Below, one piece after another: positions 34,937 to 43,616 of a stretch of DNA of 64,000 nucleotides. Under the pieces are notes generated by a model. It was not told where the DNA came from. It worked only from the letters and a program-made list of their open reading frames with translations, and did no database searches. The stretch's first letter is position 1, and every line of letters begins with the position of its first letter. Position numbers and translations under genes: made by a program. The DNA is from Enterococcus gilvus ATCC BAA-350 (lineage in GTDB: Bacteria; Bacillota; Bacilli; Lactobacillales; Enterococcaceae): contig NZ_ASWH01000001.1 in the NCBI RefSeq assembly GCF_000407545.1, positions 941,001-1,005,000 of the forward strand, in the 5' to 3' direction.

Positions 34937-35821
34937 TTAAACGGTCGCTTTTTCTGGTTCGCCGAATACTTGACGTTGCAGACGCAAGCCGGTTGGAGTG
35001 GTTGCGACGCCGCCTTCAGCGGTTTCCTTGAAAATTTGCGGCATTGCACGGCCGACTTTATACATTGCTTCCACCACTTCATCCGGCGGAATAACACTGC
35101 GGATACCTGCCAAAGCCATGTCAGCTGAGATAAAAGCTTGAGAGGCCCCCATTGCGTTTCGTTTCACACAAGGAACTTCGACAAGACCGGCGACTGGATC
35201 ACAAATCAGTCCCATGACATTCTTCAAAGTAATTGCCAAAGCATTTGATGCCATTTCAGGTGTTCCGCCATTGGCTGAGACTAGAGCCGCTGCTGACATT
35301 GCACTAGCAGAACCGACTTCCGCTTGGCAGCCGCCTTCAGCACCAGAGATCGAGGCATTGTTTGCCATGACTAAACCAAACGCACCAGCAGTAAATAGAA
35401 AATTAATTTGCTCCTCGTGACTCAAGTTCAATTTTTCTCGCGCCGCCATCAAAACACCCGGTAATACACCGGCACTTCCTGCTGTCGGCGTTGCACAAAC
35501 CAAGCCCATTTTTGCATTGACTTCATTGACAGCGATCCCGTTACGAACGGCTTTTAAAATAGTGTCACCGCTCATGAATTTGCCGCTTTCGATATAATCA
35601 TTCATACGTTTGGCATCGCCGCCAGTGATCTTCGTTACAGAAGTCACTCCTTGGATGCCTTCTTCAATAGAACTTTCCATTACTTCTAAATTGCGTTCCA
35701 TCAACGCAATGATTTCTTCCCTTGTACGATCAGTTAATTCCATTTCAGTGGCGATCATCAATTCGCCAACAGATGAATAATCCTTTGCTTGTTCTACAAG
35801 CTCTTGGATCGAATAGAACAT
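34937..35821 (-). CDS. sdaAA: L-serine dehydratase, iron-sulfur alpha subunit
   Basis: Deaminates L-serine to pyruvate with a [4Fe-4S] cluster. The 294-residue subunit has the cluster cysteines in VCATPTAGSAGVLPG, GGCQAEVGSASAM, LICDPVAGLVEVPC and surrounding glycine-rich loops. It is second in the operon, 21 bases after sdaAB, with GGAGG before the start. Confidence 0.95.
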   Translation of the reverse strand: MFYSIQELVEQAKDYSSVGELMIATEMELTDRTREEIIALMERNLEVMESSIEEGIQGVTSVTKITGGDAKRMNDYIESGKFMSGDTILKAVRNGIAVNEVNAKMGLVCATPTAGSAGVLPGVLMAAREKLNLSHEEQINFLFTAGAFGLVMANNASISGAEGGCQAEVGSASAMSAAALVSANGGTPEMASNALAITLKNVMGLICDPVAGLVEVPCVKRNAMGASQAFISADMALAGIRSVIPPDEVVEAMYKVGRAMPQIFKETAEGGVATTPTGLRLQRQVFGEPEKATV

Positions 35822-35842
35822 GACAATTCCTCCTTCATTTGC

Positions 35843-36517
35843 TTATTTAAAATAGGTCACGCTTAATACGTCATCTTCACATTTGATTTCTTGTCGTAAT
35901 CCTTCTGGATCGTCCGGAGTATCATCGATCTCCAACAAAACGATGCCATTCTCGCCCTTTGTTTTCCGAGTCATAGTAACTTTACCGATGTTCAACCCGT
36001 GCTTCATGAAGATAGTTGATACACGTGAGAGCAGGCCAGGTACGTCTTTGTTGATAATGATATAGGTAGGATTTCCCATGCCTAGGGAGATGCTGTAACC
36101 ATTCATTTCAGTGATTTGGATATTTCCGCCGCCGATCGAGACACCAGTGATCGACATCTCAAGTTCACCTTTGATCATGCGTAAGGTAACCGTATTCGGA
36201 TGGTCAGCAATTTCTTTTTTTGGAACAAAAAGAACTTCCATTCCTTGTTCGTGAGCGATTTTCAATGAATCGGATAAACGAGGATCGTCTGGATCCATCC
36301 CTAAAATACCGCCAACTAAAGCGATATCTGTTCCATGACCGCGATAGGTCTTTGCAAAAGATTCATACAGATCAAACTCAACAGAATCGGGGCGTTCCCC
36401 AAAAATCATACGGCACACTTTTCCGATTCGCGCTGCACCCGCAGTATGCGAGCTGCTAGGGCCCACCATCACTGGACCAATAATGTCAAAAACACTACGA
36501 TATTTTAAAACTTCCAT
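35843..36517 (-). CDS. sdaAB: L-serine dehydratase, iron-sulfur beta subunit
   Basis: The 224-residue regulatory subunit has the ASB domain with MVGPSSSHTAGAARIG at the N-terminus and a C-terminal ACT domain (PGLLSRVSTIFMKHGLNIG, about 155-224) that may sense serine. It is first in the operon, with GGGAGG before ATG 36517. It diverges from rplK across 297 bases. Confidence 0.95.
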   Translation of the reverse strand: MEVLKYRSVFDIIGPVMVGPSSSHTAGAARIGKVCRMIFGERPDSVEFDLYESFAKTYRGHGTDIALVGGILGMDPDDPRLSDSLKIAHEQGMEVLFVPKKEIADHPNTVTLRMIKGELEMSITGVSIGGGNIQITEMNGYSISLGMGNPTYIIINKDVPGLLSRVSTIFMKHGLNIGKVTMTRKTKGENGIVLLEIDDTPDDPEGLRQEIKCEDDVLSVTYFK

Positions 36518-36694
36518 TATTTTAAACCTCCCTAATTTATCCGATGAAAATCCTCATCAAGTCGACCATAGTGTAACATATACGCTTTCTGAAAATAGAT
36601 AAATGAATAATTTATTTTGTTATTCTCATAGTAGTTAAAGAGATTGTGAAGCGTTTTATTATTGTCAAAAAATTGCAACAGTAAGGAAATCATC

Positions 36695-36723
36695 TTGCAT
36701 TCAGATAAATAATCTGCTATGAT
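36695..36723 (+). promoter_or_regulatory. Strong promoter of rplK-rplA
   Basis: TTGCAT, 17 bases including an extended TGC, TATGAT; start near 36730, followed by a GTGTGT/ACACAC hairpin. Confidence 0.75.
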
Positions 36724-36755
36724 ACCAAAGTGTGTCTTTGTACACACTGTTTTAA

Positions 36756-36790
36756 GTGGGAGGAGAAATTTTGATCTCCATTAACCACAT
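36756..36790 (+). promoter_or_regulatory. L1 operator mimic 1 (before rplK)
   Basis: GTGGGAGGAGA...TCTCCATTAACCACATC: GTGG/CCAC stem, asymmetric loop, GGAGA/TCTCC stem. It resembles the L1-binding helix of 23S rRNA. Confidence 0.7.
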
Positions 36791-36814
36791 CACGGACTCA
36801 AGGAGGTATGTCTC

Positions 36815-37237
36815 GTGGCAAAGAAAGTAGAAAAATTAGTTAAACTGCAAATTCCTGCAGGGAAAGCAACACCAGCTCCCCCAGTAGGTCCTGCACTAGG
36901 TCAAGCGGGTATCAACATCATGGGATTCACAAAAGAATTCAATGCGCGTACAGCTGACCAAGCAGGCTTGATCATTCCAGTAGTGATCTCTGTATATGAA
37001 GACCGTTCATTTACATTCATCACAAAAACACCACCAGCTGCAGTATTATTGAAAAAAGCTGCTAACGTGGAAAAAGGTTCAGGCGAACCAAACAAAACAA
37101 AAGTTGCAAAAGTTACTAGCGATCAAGTAAAAGAAATCGCTGAGTTGAAAATGCAAGACCTAAACGCTGCTAACGTTGAGTCAGCAATGCGCATGGTTGA
37201 AGGAACTGCACGAAGCATGGGGATCACAGTCGAATAA
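36815..37237 (+). CDS. rplK: 50S ribosomal protein L11
   Basis: L11 forms the GTPase-associated centre and is needed for RelA activation. The 140-residue protein has [20 protein letters not shown] at the N-terminus and the rRNA-binding C-domain. The start is GTG 36815 with AAGGAGG upstream. The leader carries an L1-type operator, so the operon is probably repressed by free L1. Confidence 0.97.
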   Translation: MAKKVEKLVKLQIPAGKATPAPPVGPALGQAGINIMGFTKEFNARTADQAGLIIPVVISVYEDRSFTFITKTPPAAVLLKKAANVEKGSGEPNKTKVAKVTSDQVKEIAELKMQDLNAANVESAMRMVEGTARSMGITVE

Positions 37238-37297
37238 TTCTCGACGACCCAAGAAAGTAGCTTCTCAGTTGGCTCCCTATCTAAAGATACGGAACAC

Positions 37298-37326
37298 GTG
37301 GGAGGTTCTACCGTTATAACCACATC
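37298..37326 (+). promoter_or_regulatory. L1 operator mimic 2 (before rplA)
   Basis: GTGGGAGGTTCTACC, then GTTATAACCACATC: same GTGG/CCAC and inner GG/CC arrangement as before rplK, directly ahead of the rplA ribosome site. Confidence 0.75.
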
Positions 37327-37340
37327 AAGGAGGAAACAAA

Positions 37341-38030
37341 ATGGCTAAAAAGAGCAAAAAAATGCAAGATGCATTGAAGAAAATCGACGCTACTAAAGCT
37401 TACCCTGTTGCGGAAGCTGTAGCATTAGCAAAAGAAATTAACTTCGCGAAATTTGACGCAACGGTTGAAGTTGCTTACAAATTGAACGTAGACCCTAAAA
37501 AAGCAGACCAACAAATCCGTGGAGCTGTTGTGCTTCCAAACGGAACTGGTAAAACACAAACTGTTTTAGTATTCGCGAAAGGCGAAAAAGCAAAAGAAGC
37601 TGAAGCTGCTGGCGCTGATTTCGTTGGCGATGACGACATGGTTGCAAAAATCCAAGGTGGATGGTTTGACTTTGACGTTGTTGTTGCAACACCTGACATG
37701 ATGGCTACAGTTGGTAAATTAGGCCGTGTGCTTGGACCAAAAGGTTTAATGCCTAACCCTAAAACTGGTACTGTAACAATGGATGTTACAAAAGCAGTTG
37801 AAGAAGTTAAAGCTGGTAAAGTAACGTACCGTGTGGATAAAGCTGGTAACGTTCATGTGCCAATCGGTAAAGTATCATTCGACGATGCTAAATTGGTTGA
37901 AAACTTTAACACAATCAACGAAACTTTAGTAAAAGCAAAACCTGCTACTGCTAAAGGTCAATACATCAAAAACATTTCAATGACTACAACATTTGGACCT
38001 GGTATCCATGTTGAACAAACAGCTATCTAA
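37341..38030 (+). CDS. rplA: 50S ribosomal protein L1
   Basis: L1 forms the mobile stalk at the E site and is the translational repressor of its own operon. The 229-residue protein has the L1 signature ([19 protein letters not shown]) and [25 protein letters not shown] precedes ATG 37341, immediately after operator mimic 2. Confidence 0.97.
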   Translation: MAKKSKKMQDALKKIDATKAYPVAEAVALAKEINFAKFDATVEVAYKLNVDPKKADQQIRGAVVLPNGTGKTQTVLVFAKGEKAKEAEAAGADFVGDDDMVAKIQGGWFDFDVVVATPDMMATVGKLGRVLGPKGLMPNPKTGTVTMDVTKAVEEVKAGKVTYRVDKAGNVHVPIGKVSFDDAKLVENFNTINETLVKAKPATAKGQYIKNISMTTTFGPGIHVEQTAI

Positions 38031-38367
38031 TTAATTTTAGAAAAGCACTTGACTCGACTAGCTTATCTATGGTAAGTTAGTCGAGGTTAATTATTAACTG
38101 TACCGAAGACAGTAGGTGACGCAAGTCTTAATTTCCTACCGAGGACGTTTATTGAGAACATTCAATAGTCCCTCTATGTCTACGGTGGCATGGAGTTTTT
38201 TGTTGTCTCAACACGGGGATTGGCGAGTGATTTTCTCGACAGAGCCGATGTCGAACAATACTGGTCGACCGCAGGGAGAGGAGTTTCCTTATAAAAGAAA
38301 CAACCTGCCTGAAGTTCTTCCTTAGCTCAAAAAACTCTTCCATCAAAATCAGGAGGTGAAATATATA
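38031..38367 (+). promoter_or_regulatory. L10(L12)4 leader with attenuator
   Basis: The 337-base leader starts with a CTCGACTA-type hairpin. The L10-leader motif follows (GAAGACAGTAGG...TCTTAATTTCCTACCGAGG, about 38106-38147). Further down, GAGTTTTTTG (38193-38202) pairs exactly with CAAAAAACTC (38328-38337), plus ATGG/CCAT, closing a long-range stem just before the rplJ ribosome site. Confidence 0.75.
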
Positions 38368-38868
38368 ATGAGTGAAGTAGCAATCGCTAAAAAAGCCGCT
38401 ATCGTTGATGAAGTCACTGAAAAATTCAGCGCAGCAGCTTCAGCCGTTATCGTTGATTACCGTGGTTTGACTGTAGAACAAGTGACTGAATTACGTAAAC
38501 AATTACGCGACGCTAACGTTGAAATGAAAGTTATCAAAAATTCTATCTTGGTTCGTGCAGCTGAAAAAGCTGGATTGAACGGATTAGAAGAAGTATTCTC
38601 AGGACCTACTGCTGTTGCATTTAGTAATGAGGATGTTGTTGCTCCAGCTAAAATTATCGATGAATTCGCTAAAACAGCTGAGAAACTAGAAATCAAAGGC
38701 GGTATCATTGAAGGGAAAGTAGCTTCTATCGAAGAAATTACTGCTCTTGCAAAACTACCGAACCGCGATGGACTTCTTTCTATGCTATTGTCTGTCCTTC
38801 AAGCGCCAGTCCGCAACGTGGCTTACGCTGTGAAAGCAGTCGCAGAAAAAGAAGAAGAAGTAGCTTAA
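38368..38868 (+). CDS. rplJ: 50S ribosomal protein L10
   Basis: The base of the L7/L12 stalk. The 166-residue protein starts [16 protein letters not shown] and carries [17 protein letters not shown]. The C-terminal helix [17 protein letters not shown] binds L12 dimers. AGGAGG precedes ATG 38368. Expression is predicted to be autoregulated through the L10 leader. Confidence 0.97.
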   Translation: MSEVAIAKKAAIVDEVTEKFSAAASAVIVDYRGLTVEQVTELRKQLRDANVEMKVIKNSILVRAAEKAGLNGLEEVFSGPTAVAFSNEDVVAPAKIIDEFAKTAEKLEIKGGIIEGKVASIEEITALAKLPNRDGLLSMLLSVLQAPVRNVAYAVKAVAEKEEEVA

Positions 38869-38923
38869 TTGCTGCATAAAATATAAAACTAAAAAAAACT
38901 TACCTAAACGGAGGAAATTTAAA

Positions 38924-39292
38924 ATGGCATTGAACATTGAAAACATTGTCGAAGAACTTAAAGGCGCGACAATCTTAGAATTAAACGACTTAGTTAAAGC
39001 TATCGAAGACGAATTTGGCGTAACTGCTGCTGCTCCTGTAGCTGCTGCTGGTGCTGCTGCTGGACCTGCTGCTGAAGAACAAACAGAATTTACTGTTGAA
39101 TTAACAGCTGTTGGCGATCAAAAAGTTAAAGTTATCAAAGCAGTTCGTGAAGCAACTGGCTTAGGCTTGAAAGAAGCTAAAGCTGTAGTTGATGGCGCTC
39201 CTGCACCAGTTAAAGAAGATGTATCTAAAGAAGACGCTGAAGCATTAAAAGCTGCTTTAGAAGAAGTTGGCGCATCTGTAACATTAAAATAA
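38924..39292 (+). CDS. rplL: 50S ribosomal protein L7/L12
   Basis: The multicopy stalk protein that recruits translation factors. It has 122 residues: N-terminal dimerisation domain, Ala-rich hinge ([18 protein letters not shown], about 35-52) and C-terminal factor-binding domain ([20 protein letters not shown]). It follows rplJ by 55 bases and ends at a terminator. Confidence 0.97.
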   Translation: MALNIENIVEELKGATILELNDLVKAIEDEFGVTAAAPVAAAGAAAGPAAEEQTEFTVELTAVGDQKVKVIKAVREATGLGLKEAKAVVDGAPAPVKEDVSKEDAEALKAALEEVGASVTLK

Positions 39293-39310
39293 TCACTTTT
39301 GATTATTCAA

Positions 39311-39342
39311 ACGGGGATCTCATTGTAGATCCTCGTTTTTTT
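39311..39342 (+). terminator. rplL terminator
   Basis: 10-bp stem ACGGGGATCT/AGATCCTCGT (one G-T pair), CATTGT loop, seven T. Confidence 0.85.
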
Positions 39343-39604
39343 GTGCCTATTTTTAGTCAACATGATTGTTGTTTTATAGAAGGTTTTAATAAGAATGATT
39401 ATTTATTGAGACCTATAAATAAAGAATCCTGTTTATTAAAAAGGGTTCGGTTGAATGAAACGATATAACGATTGTTTTTTTACATACGACGAATTTCCAA
39501 TACTTATTTTATTGATTTTTTTTAATAATAAAGGGTTCGTTTTCTCGTTCGGATAGCGGTATGATTTTTGAAAGAAAACGATTGTTGAAAGGAAGTTTAA
39601 GCGC
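39343..39604. other. AT-rich gap, nothing recognised
   Basis: A spacer with several A/T runs between the rplL terminator and the next gene. It probably holds that gene's promoter, but no good hexamer pair is seen. Confidence 0.5.
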
Positions 39605-40558
39605 ATGAAGGAGAAATCACTGATCAAACCATTAACACCACGTCAACTTTTTGGGATCAAAAAAGAAAATCTGGAGCGGAAGGTCATAGACTATTATGAA
39701 GCGACGCAGGATGCTGCTTCGGTAGTTGAGTACGCCGTAGCGATACTAGTGCGGAATGCGATGGTTGTTAGTGATTTTACAGGGTTTTTCCAGGCGCTGA
39801 TCGTTGGTATTTTTATGAACGCTGAGCCAAGCGAAGAATTACGGAAGCACTGTGTTTATTTTAAAGATTATTTCAAAAGTGGGGACTGGGAGCAAGTCAT
39901 TCGCCGCTTATTTGGTAATAAAAAGAACTTTCATCAGTTTACTAAGACGACACGTATTTATGCACAACGGTTGAAGGCACCTAGAGATGGAAAGCGTAAG
40001 TATCTGGATTTGCAGTTGCGGATGGTCGCTATTTTTGAGGATGCTTCTGGGAAAAGGCACACGCTGACCATTCGAGACGCCGAAGAGATGATCACCAGGT
40101 CGGAAGCGGAAGGAATATTAGAGATTCTGACAACGCTGAGTGTTTTTAAAATGAAAGGTGTTCGTCGATTTGCTAAATTCGTGAAAGTTTCTCGGCCGGG
40201 AACAACAGACACGTTTGACGATGAACAGATTGAAGCAGCTTCAGCGATCGAAGAAGATACTAGAGAACTACGAACGATCGAAATCATTGCACAGTCATCA
40301 GTTGATTTGACCGATTTGACCGAGGAAGAGACATTGAAGTTGGTTCGTGGCGGCCACCCTGATATTACCGATTTAGCAGGCATTCAAGTGGTATTCAGGC
40401 AAGAGGAACAAGAATCCATGGTCGAGGAAGATACGGTGTTTGAGCCCAAAGTACAAGCAATAGAAGAAATCAGGTCCGACCCGCAAGAAAAAGGGAAGCG
40501 ACGGCGACCGCTGACCGCGAAGCAAGCCTATGTCCAAGGATTACTCCAGACATTCTGA
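39605..40558 (+). CDS. Uncharacterised cytoplasmic protein, 317 residues
   Basis: No family is recognised. The protein is soluble and highly charged, with no signal or membrane segment. The N-terminal half is helical (QLFGIKKENLERKVIDYYEA), the middle basic (KAPRDGKRKYLDLQLRM), and the C-terminal third acidic, ending in KRRRPLTAKQAYVQGLLQTF. AAAGGAAG precedes ATG 39605. It stands alone between the rplL terminator and the convergent lipoprotein. Confidence 0.7.
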   Translation: MKEKSLIKPLTPRQLFGIKKENLERKVIDYYEATQDAASVVEYAVAILVRNAMVVSDFTGFFQALIVGIFMNAEPSEELRKHCVYFKDYFKSGDWEQVIRRLFGNKKNFHQFTKTTRIYAQRLKAPRDGKRKYLDLQLRMVAIFEDASGKRHTLTIRDAEEMITRSEAEGILEILTTLSVFKMKGVRRFAKFVKVSRPGTTDTFDDEQIEAASAIEEDTRELRTIEIIAQSSVDLTDLTEEETLKLVRGGHPDITDLAGIQVVFRQEEQESMVEEDTVFEPKVQAIEEIRSDPQEKGKRRRPLTAKQAYVQGLLQTF

Positions 40559-40587
40559 AAACGAACGACCAGCCAGCGGGAATAATC

Positions 40588-40617
40588 AAAAAATTCGAGT
40601 GACGATGGTCACTCGAA
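40588..40617 (-). terminator. Terminator of the lipoprotein gene
   Basis: 10-bp stem TTCGAGTGAC/GTCACTCGAA followed on the minus strand by TTTTTT. Confidence 0.85.
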
Positions 40618-40630
40618 GGGGATACCGTAT

Positions 40631-41254
40631 TTATTGTAGAACTTCGATCATCACGTCTGTTTGGTCAGCAGGAACGTTTCCAGCGTAATTTGGTGTAGCC
40701 AAGGAGAGTCCGCCATTGGCATTGTGGAATAAATAAAGGGTGCCTGATTGGTTATTCGCATTCGTCGAACCAGACAATTGACTTCCGATAGTTAGTCTCG
40801 TGCTGACATTGACTGTACGAATCACATTTGTATTGGCAGAAAAAAGGCGAACAGGGCGAACAGGAACATTTTCCATCGTGAAATTATACACCGCTTGCGT
40901 GGCTGTATTGACGTTGAAGGTGAGTTGATTGGTCGTCGTATTGATATTTATTGAATCGGGTACGTTCATGCCATTAAAGTAAAATGTCGCATACCCGCCA
41001 AATTCACTACTTGAGACGGTATCCGCGAGGGCATCTTCTGAAGATGTCGTTTGAGTCGTACTGTTTTCTGTACTATTTGTTGGTGACTCACTTGTTTGAG
41101 CGCCGCTTGAAGAATTATCGGTAGGGCGTAGTGAGCTTTCTGTCGTTGCATCCCCGCTGCTTGAAGCTTCCGAGGATTCTCCGTTGGGCGAATCACTACC
41201 GCAGCCAGACATCAGTACGAGGACGAAGAAACTTAGAACTAAAATTTTTTTCAA
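40631..41254 (-). CDS. Lipoprotein with Ser/Thr-rich linker, function unknown
   Basis: A secreted lipid-anchored protein of about 207 residues. The signal peptide ends in lipobox LMSGC; a low-complexity Ser/Thr/Asn linker of about 60 residues reaches into a beta-rich C-terminal domain (GGYATFYFNGMNVPDSININ). TTG 41254 fits the GGGGG ribosome site best; TTG 41260 is in frame two codons earlier. The fold is not recognised. Confidence 0.78.
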   Translation of the reverse strand: MKKILVLSFFVLVLMSGCGSDSPNGESSEASSSGDATTESSLRPTDNSSSGAQTSESPTNSTENSTTQTTSSEDALADTVSSSEFGGYATFYFNGMNVPDSININTTTNQLTFNVNTATQAVYNFTMENVPVRPVRLFSANTNVIRTVNVSTRLTIGSQLSGSTNANNQSGTLYLFHNANGGLSLATPNYAGNVPADQTDVMIEVLQ

Positions 41255-41444
41255 AATCAATCCCCCTTTCGTATTTGATTATAGCAAAAAAACGCCACTT
41301 TGTAATCGTTTGCACATTTCTCGAGGTTTTAACAAGAAAAGGAAGGTGTCTTTCTGTCAAACGATCTTTTTCCTGAGCAATATCATTGAATCGGCTAATG
41401 ATAACGCGTAGACTGTTAGTCAAGAAGAAGAAAAGGACTGATGA

Positions 41445-41849
41445 ATGTTGAAAAAAATGTATGAAACAGCAATGATCAATCATGGCGGACGTACTGGGGA
41501 TGTTCAAGCACCAAACGGCAGCATGAAAATGAAAATCGAGCCACCTTCTATTCACGCGGAAGGAACAAATCCGGAACAATTATTCGCAGCAGGCTATGCC
41601 TCATGTTTTAATGGCGCCGTGCATCACATGTTGAAAGAGCACAAGATCGAATCTGATGCAGAAGTAAAAGCACGCGTGTCGTTGTATCAACTAGACGATG
41701 GCGGATACCAAATTGGTGTGATCTTAGAAACGTCATTGCCAGGTGTTGAAAAAGAAGAAGCATTGAAGATCGTGGAAGAAGCCCACGAATTTTGTCCATA
41801 TTCAAAAGCTACACGAGGAAATATCGATGTAGAAGTCGAATTGGTCTAA
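41445..41849 (+). CDS. ohr: Organic hydroperoxide resistance protein (Ohr/OsmC)
   Basis: Thiol peroxidase for organic hydroperoxides. The 134-residue protein has both catalytic cysteines: C54 in YASCFNGA and C117 in HEFCPYSKATRGN. N-terminal NHGGRTGDVQAPNG is typical of Ohr rather than OsmC. It is a single gene with a strong terminator. No MarR-type ohrR regulator lies beside it. Confidence 0.93.
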   Translation: MLKKMYETAMINHGGRTGDVQAPNGSMKMKIEPPSIHAEGTNPEQLFAAGYASCFNGAVHHMLKEHKIESDAEVKARVSLYQLDDGGYQIGVILETSLPGVEKEEALKIVEEAHEFCPYSKATRGNIDVEVELV

Positions 41850-41854
41850 TGATG

Positions 41855-41885
41855 AAACCCTCCGAATCTTCGGAGGGTTTTTCTT
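41855..41885 (+). terminator. ohr terminator
   Basis: 12-bp stem AAACCCTCCGAA/TTCGGAGGGTTT and T-run. Confidence 0.9.
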
Positions 41886-42083
41886 TCATTTATTTTTCAA
41901 TCCTGAATGAAAGAGAATGAAAGGATTTTAGGTTGCACAAAATAACAATCTTTATCTAGAAGAAAAGTTCTTTCAAATAGAGAAAAAGAGAGGAAAATAA
42001 GACGTGTTATCTATTCGCTTTACAAAAGTTGAGAAATTAAATAAACTAAACTCTCAATTATTTGTGAAGGAAGTGCAATAAAA

Positions 42084-42737
42084 ATGAAAAAATATTTGGC
42101 AGAATTTCTAGGTACCTTTATGCTTGTTTTTTTAGGAACTGGTACAGTAGTTGTTGCTAAAGGTGGTACGTTAACGATTGGATTAGCATTCGGTTTAGCG
42201 ATCACGATCATGGCGTATGCAGTGGGAGGAATCTCTGGAGGAAACTTTAACCCAGGTGTCTCAGTGGCAATGATGATCAATAAACGTTTGACCGTGAAGG
42301 ATGGCATTTTTTATATTATCGCCCAAGCATTAGGCGCAATCGTTGCTTCAGCAATTTTATATGTGTATGTTCACGCGTTAAACTTACCTAGCGATGGTTT
42401 TGGACAAACAGATTTTCCAAACATCTCTGCTGCACAAGCATTTGGTGTAGAAACATTGATCACGTTCTTGTTCGTATTCGTCATTTTGATGGTAACGAGC
42501 GAAAAATACGGGAATGCACAAATGGCCCCATTGGCAATCGGGATCACTTTAGCATTCTTGATCATCGTCGCTCTTAACTTAACAGGCGGATCATTGAATG
42601 CTGCCCGCAGCTTAGGTCCTGCGATCTTTGCTGGCGGCAGTGCGCTGTCTCATTATTGGGTCTATCTAATAGCTCCAACTTTAGGTGCTGCAATTGCTGC
42701 ATTTGTTGCGAAATTCATGGGCAGCGAAGAAAAATAA
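42084..42737 (+). CDS. Aquaporin-family (MIP) channel with altered NPA motifs
   Basis: A six-helix membrane channel of 217 residues, AqpZ/GlpF-like. The first half-helix motif is NPG (N56-P57-G58 in GGNFNPGVS) and the second is NAA (N172-A173-A174 in GGSLNAARSLGPA); classical channels have NPA at both places. Both pore asparagines and the conserved R175 remain. Small size favours a water or small-solute channel, but the substitutions make the solute uncertain. Own terminator. Confidence 0.88.
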   Translation: MKKYLAEFLGTFMLVFLGTGTVVVAKGGTLTIGLAFGLAITIMAYAVGGISGGNFNPGVSVAMMINKRLTVKDGIFYIIAQALGAIVASAILYVYVHALNLPSDGFGQTDFPNISAAQAFGVETLITFLFVFVILMVTSEKYGNAQMAPLAIGITLAFLIIVALNLTGGSLNAARSLGPAIFAGGSALSHYWVYLIAPTLGAAIAAFVAKFMGSEEK

Positions 42738-42745
42738 TTTCTTGT

Positions 42746-42780
42746 AAGAGGCGATCGTTTGAATCGTCTCTTTTTTTTTA
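42746..42780 (+). terminator. Aquaporin gene terminator
   Basis: Stem AAGAGGCGAT/ATCGTCTCTT and nine T. Confidence 0.85.
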
Positions 42781-42846
42781 TCTCATGAATGGTGAAAAGA
42801 AAAAAGCAGAATTCAACATTCTGCTTCAAGGAAAAATTTTGTGGGA

Positions 42847-43275
42847 TTAAAGAATCTTTTCGATTTTTAAGCGATGGTAAACAAAATAACCGACAACGAA
42901 TAGATAGGCGATGACCAGAGGAATGATCACGTTGAAGGAAACACCCATCAATGCGAAGGTTAATAACAACGCTGAGTAAATATAAATCATTAAATCAAAG
43001 CCCTTCGCTTTTGCCATATTCTCGATCATCATATTGCGTTCGTCCTTTGAATTGATTTTTTCTTTTTTCGCTAGCAAGGGATCTTTTTCCAGCGCCTTTT
43101 TGTTAACGAATGCAGCAATCCCATTGCCGAACAAGCCACTGCCGATTCCGATACATAAATAAGGAAGAGTCCTCATGATGTGTTGTGGTTCGTCAATCGT
43201 TCGAATCAAATAGAGGCCTGCAAAGATCGACAGCAGGCCAAGCAAGGCAACAGCCAAGTTTTTTGTTTTTCTCAT
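42847..43275 (-). CDS. Membrane protein partnered with XRE regulator
   Basis: 142 residues with four predicted transmembrane helices in two pairs, separated by a charged cytoplasmic loop (KKALEKDPLLAKKEKINSKD). It resembles small membrane proteins of unknown function commonly found next to XRE regulators. The start overlaps the regulator's stop by one base (TAATG), so the two are translated together. Confidence 0.75.
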   Translation of the reverse strand: MRKTKNLAVALLGLLSIFAGLYLIRTIDEPQHIMRTLPYLCIGIGSGLFGNGIAAFVNKKALEKDPLLAKKEKINSKDERNMMIENMAKAKGFDLMIYIYSALLLTFALMGVSFNVIIPLVIAYLFVVGYFVYHRLKIEKIL

Positions 43276-43475
43276 TATTTTTCCTCCTCATAAATGAAAA
43301 TATCTTCGATGGTCACATCAAAATAGTGTGCAATTTTAAATGCCAATAGAATAGAAGGGTTGTAGCGTTCGTTTTCTAACGAGCCGATTGTCTGACGAGA
43401 AACTTCTAAAGCTGCGGCTAAGTCTTCCTGCTTGATTCCCTTTTCTTTACGGATTTCCTCTAAACGATTTTTCAT
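43275..43475 (-). CDS. XRE-family helix-turn-helix regulator
   Basis: A 66-residue Cro/C1-type DNA-binding protein, almost only the HTH domain (KQEDLAAALEVSRQTIGSLE). AAGGAG precedes the start. Its promoter region carries spaced repeats, consistent with autoregulation. The adjacent membrane protein may modulate it. Confidence 0.9.
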   Translation of the reverse strand: MKNRLEEIRKEKGIKQEDLAAALEVSRQTIGSLENERYNPSILLAFKIAHYFDVTIEDIFIYEEEK

Positions 43476-43500
43476 CTGTATACTCCTTACGGAAAGTGTG

Positions 43501-43542
43501 CTTTACATTATCAGTATAAAGCATTATCTCCATTATGTAAAG
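43501..43542 (-). promoter_or_regulatory. Promoter and candidate operator of the XRE gene
   Basis: On the minus strand TTTACA, 17 bases, TATACT. The -35 lies in one arm of a spaced CTTTACAT/ATGTAAAG inverted repeat. Confidence 0.55.
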
Positions 43543-43572
43543 CTAGCTTTCCATAATGGTGCTTTAAGCAAC

Positions 43573-43606
43573 AAAAAAGCCGAATCAATTTGTTAAAATT
43601 GATTCG
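43573..43606 (-). terminator. Permease terminator
   Basis: 11-bp stem CGAATCAATTT/AAATTGATTCG; T-run on the minus strand. Confidence 0.85.
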
Positions 43607-43616
43607 ACAGGTGTGA

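Noticed and set aside
39958..40383. 141-codon minus-strand ORF inside the 317-residue gene
   Set aside because: Lies wholly inside a frame with a good ribosome site; low-complexity Ser-rich translation typical of shadows.
41196..41579. 127-codon minus-strand ORF between lipoprotein and ohr
   Set aside because: Overlaps both real genes and the promoter region; no ribosome site or domain.
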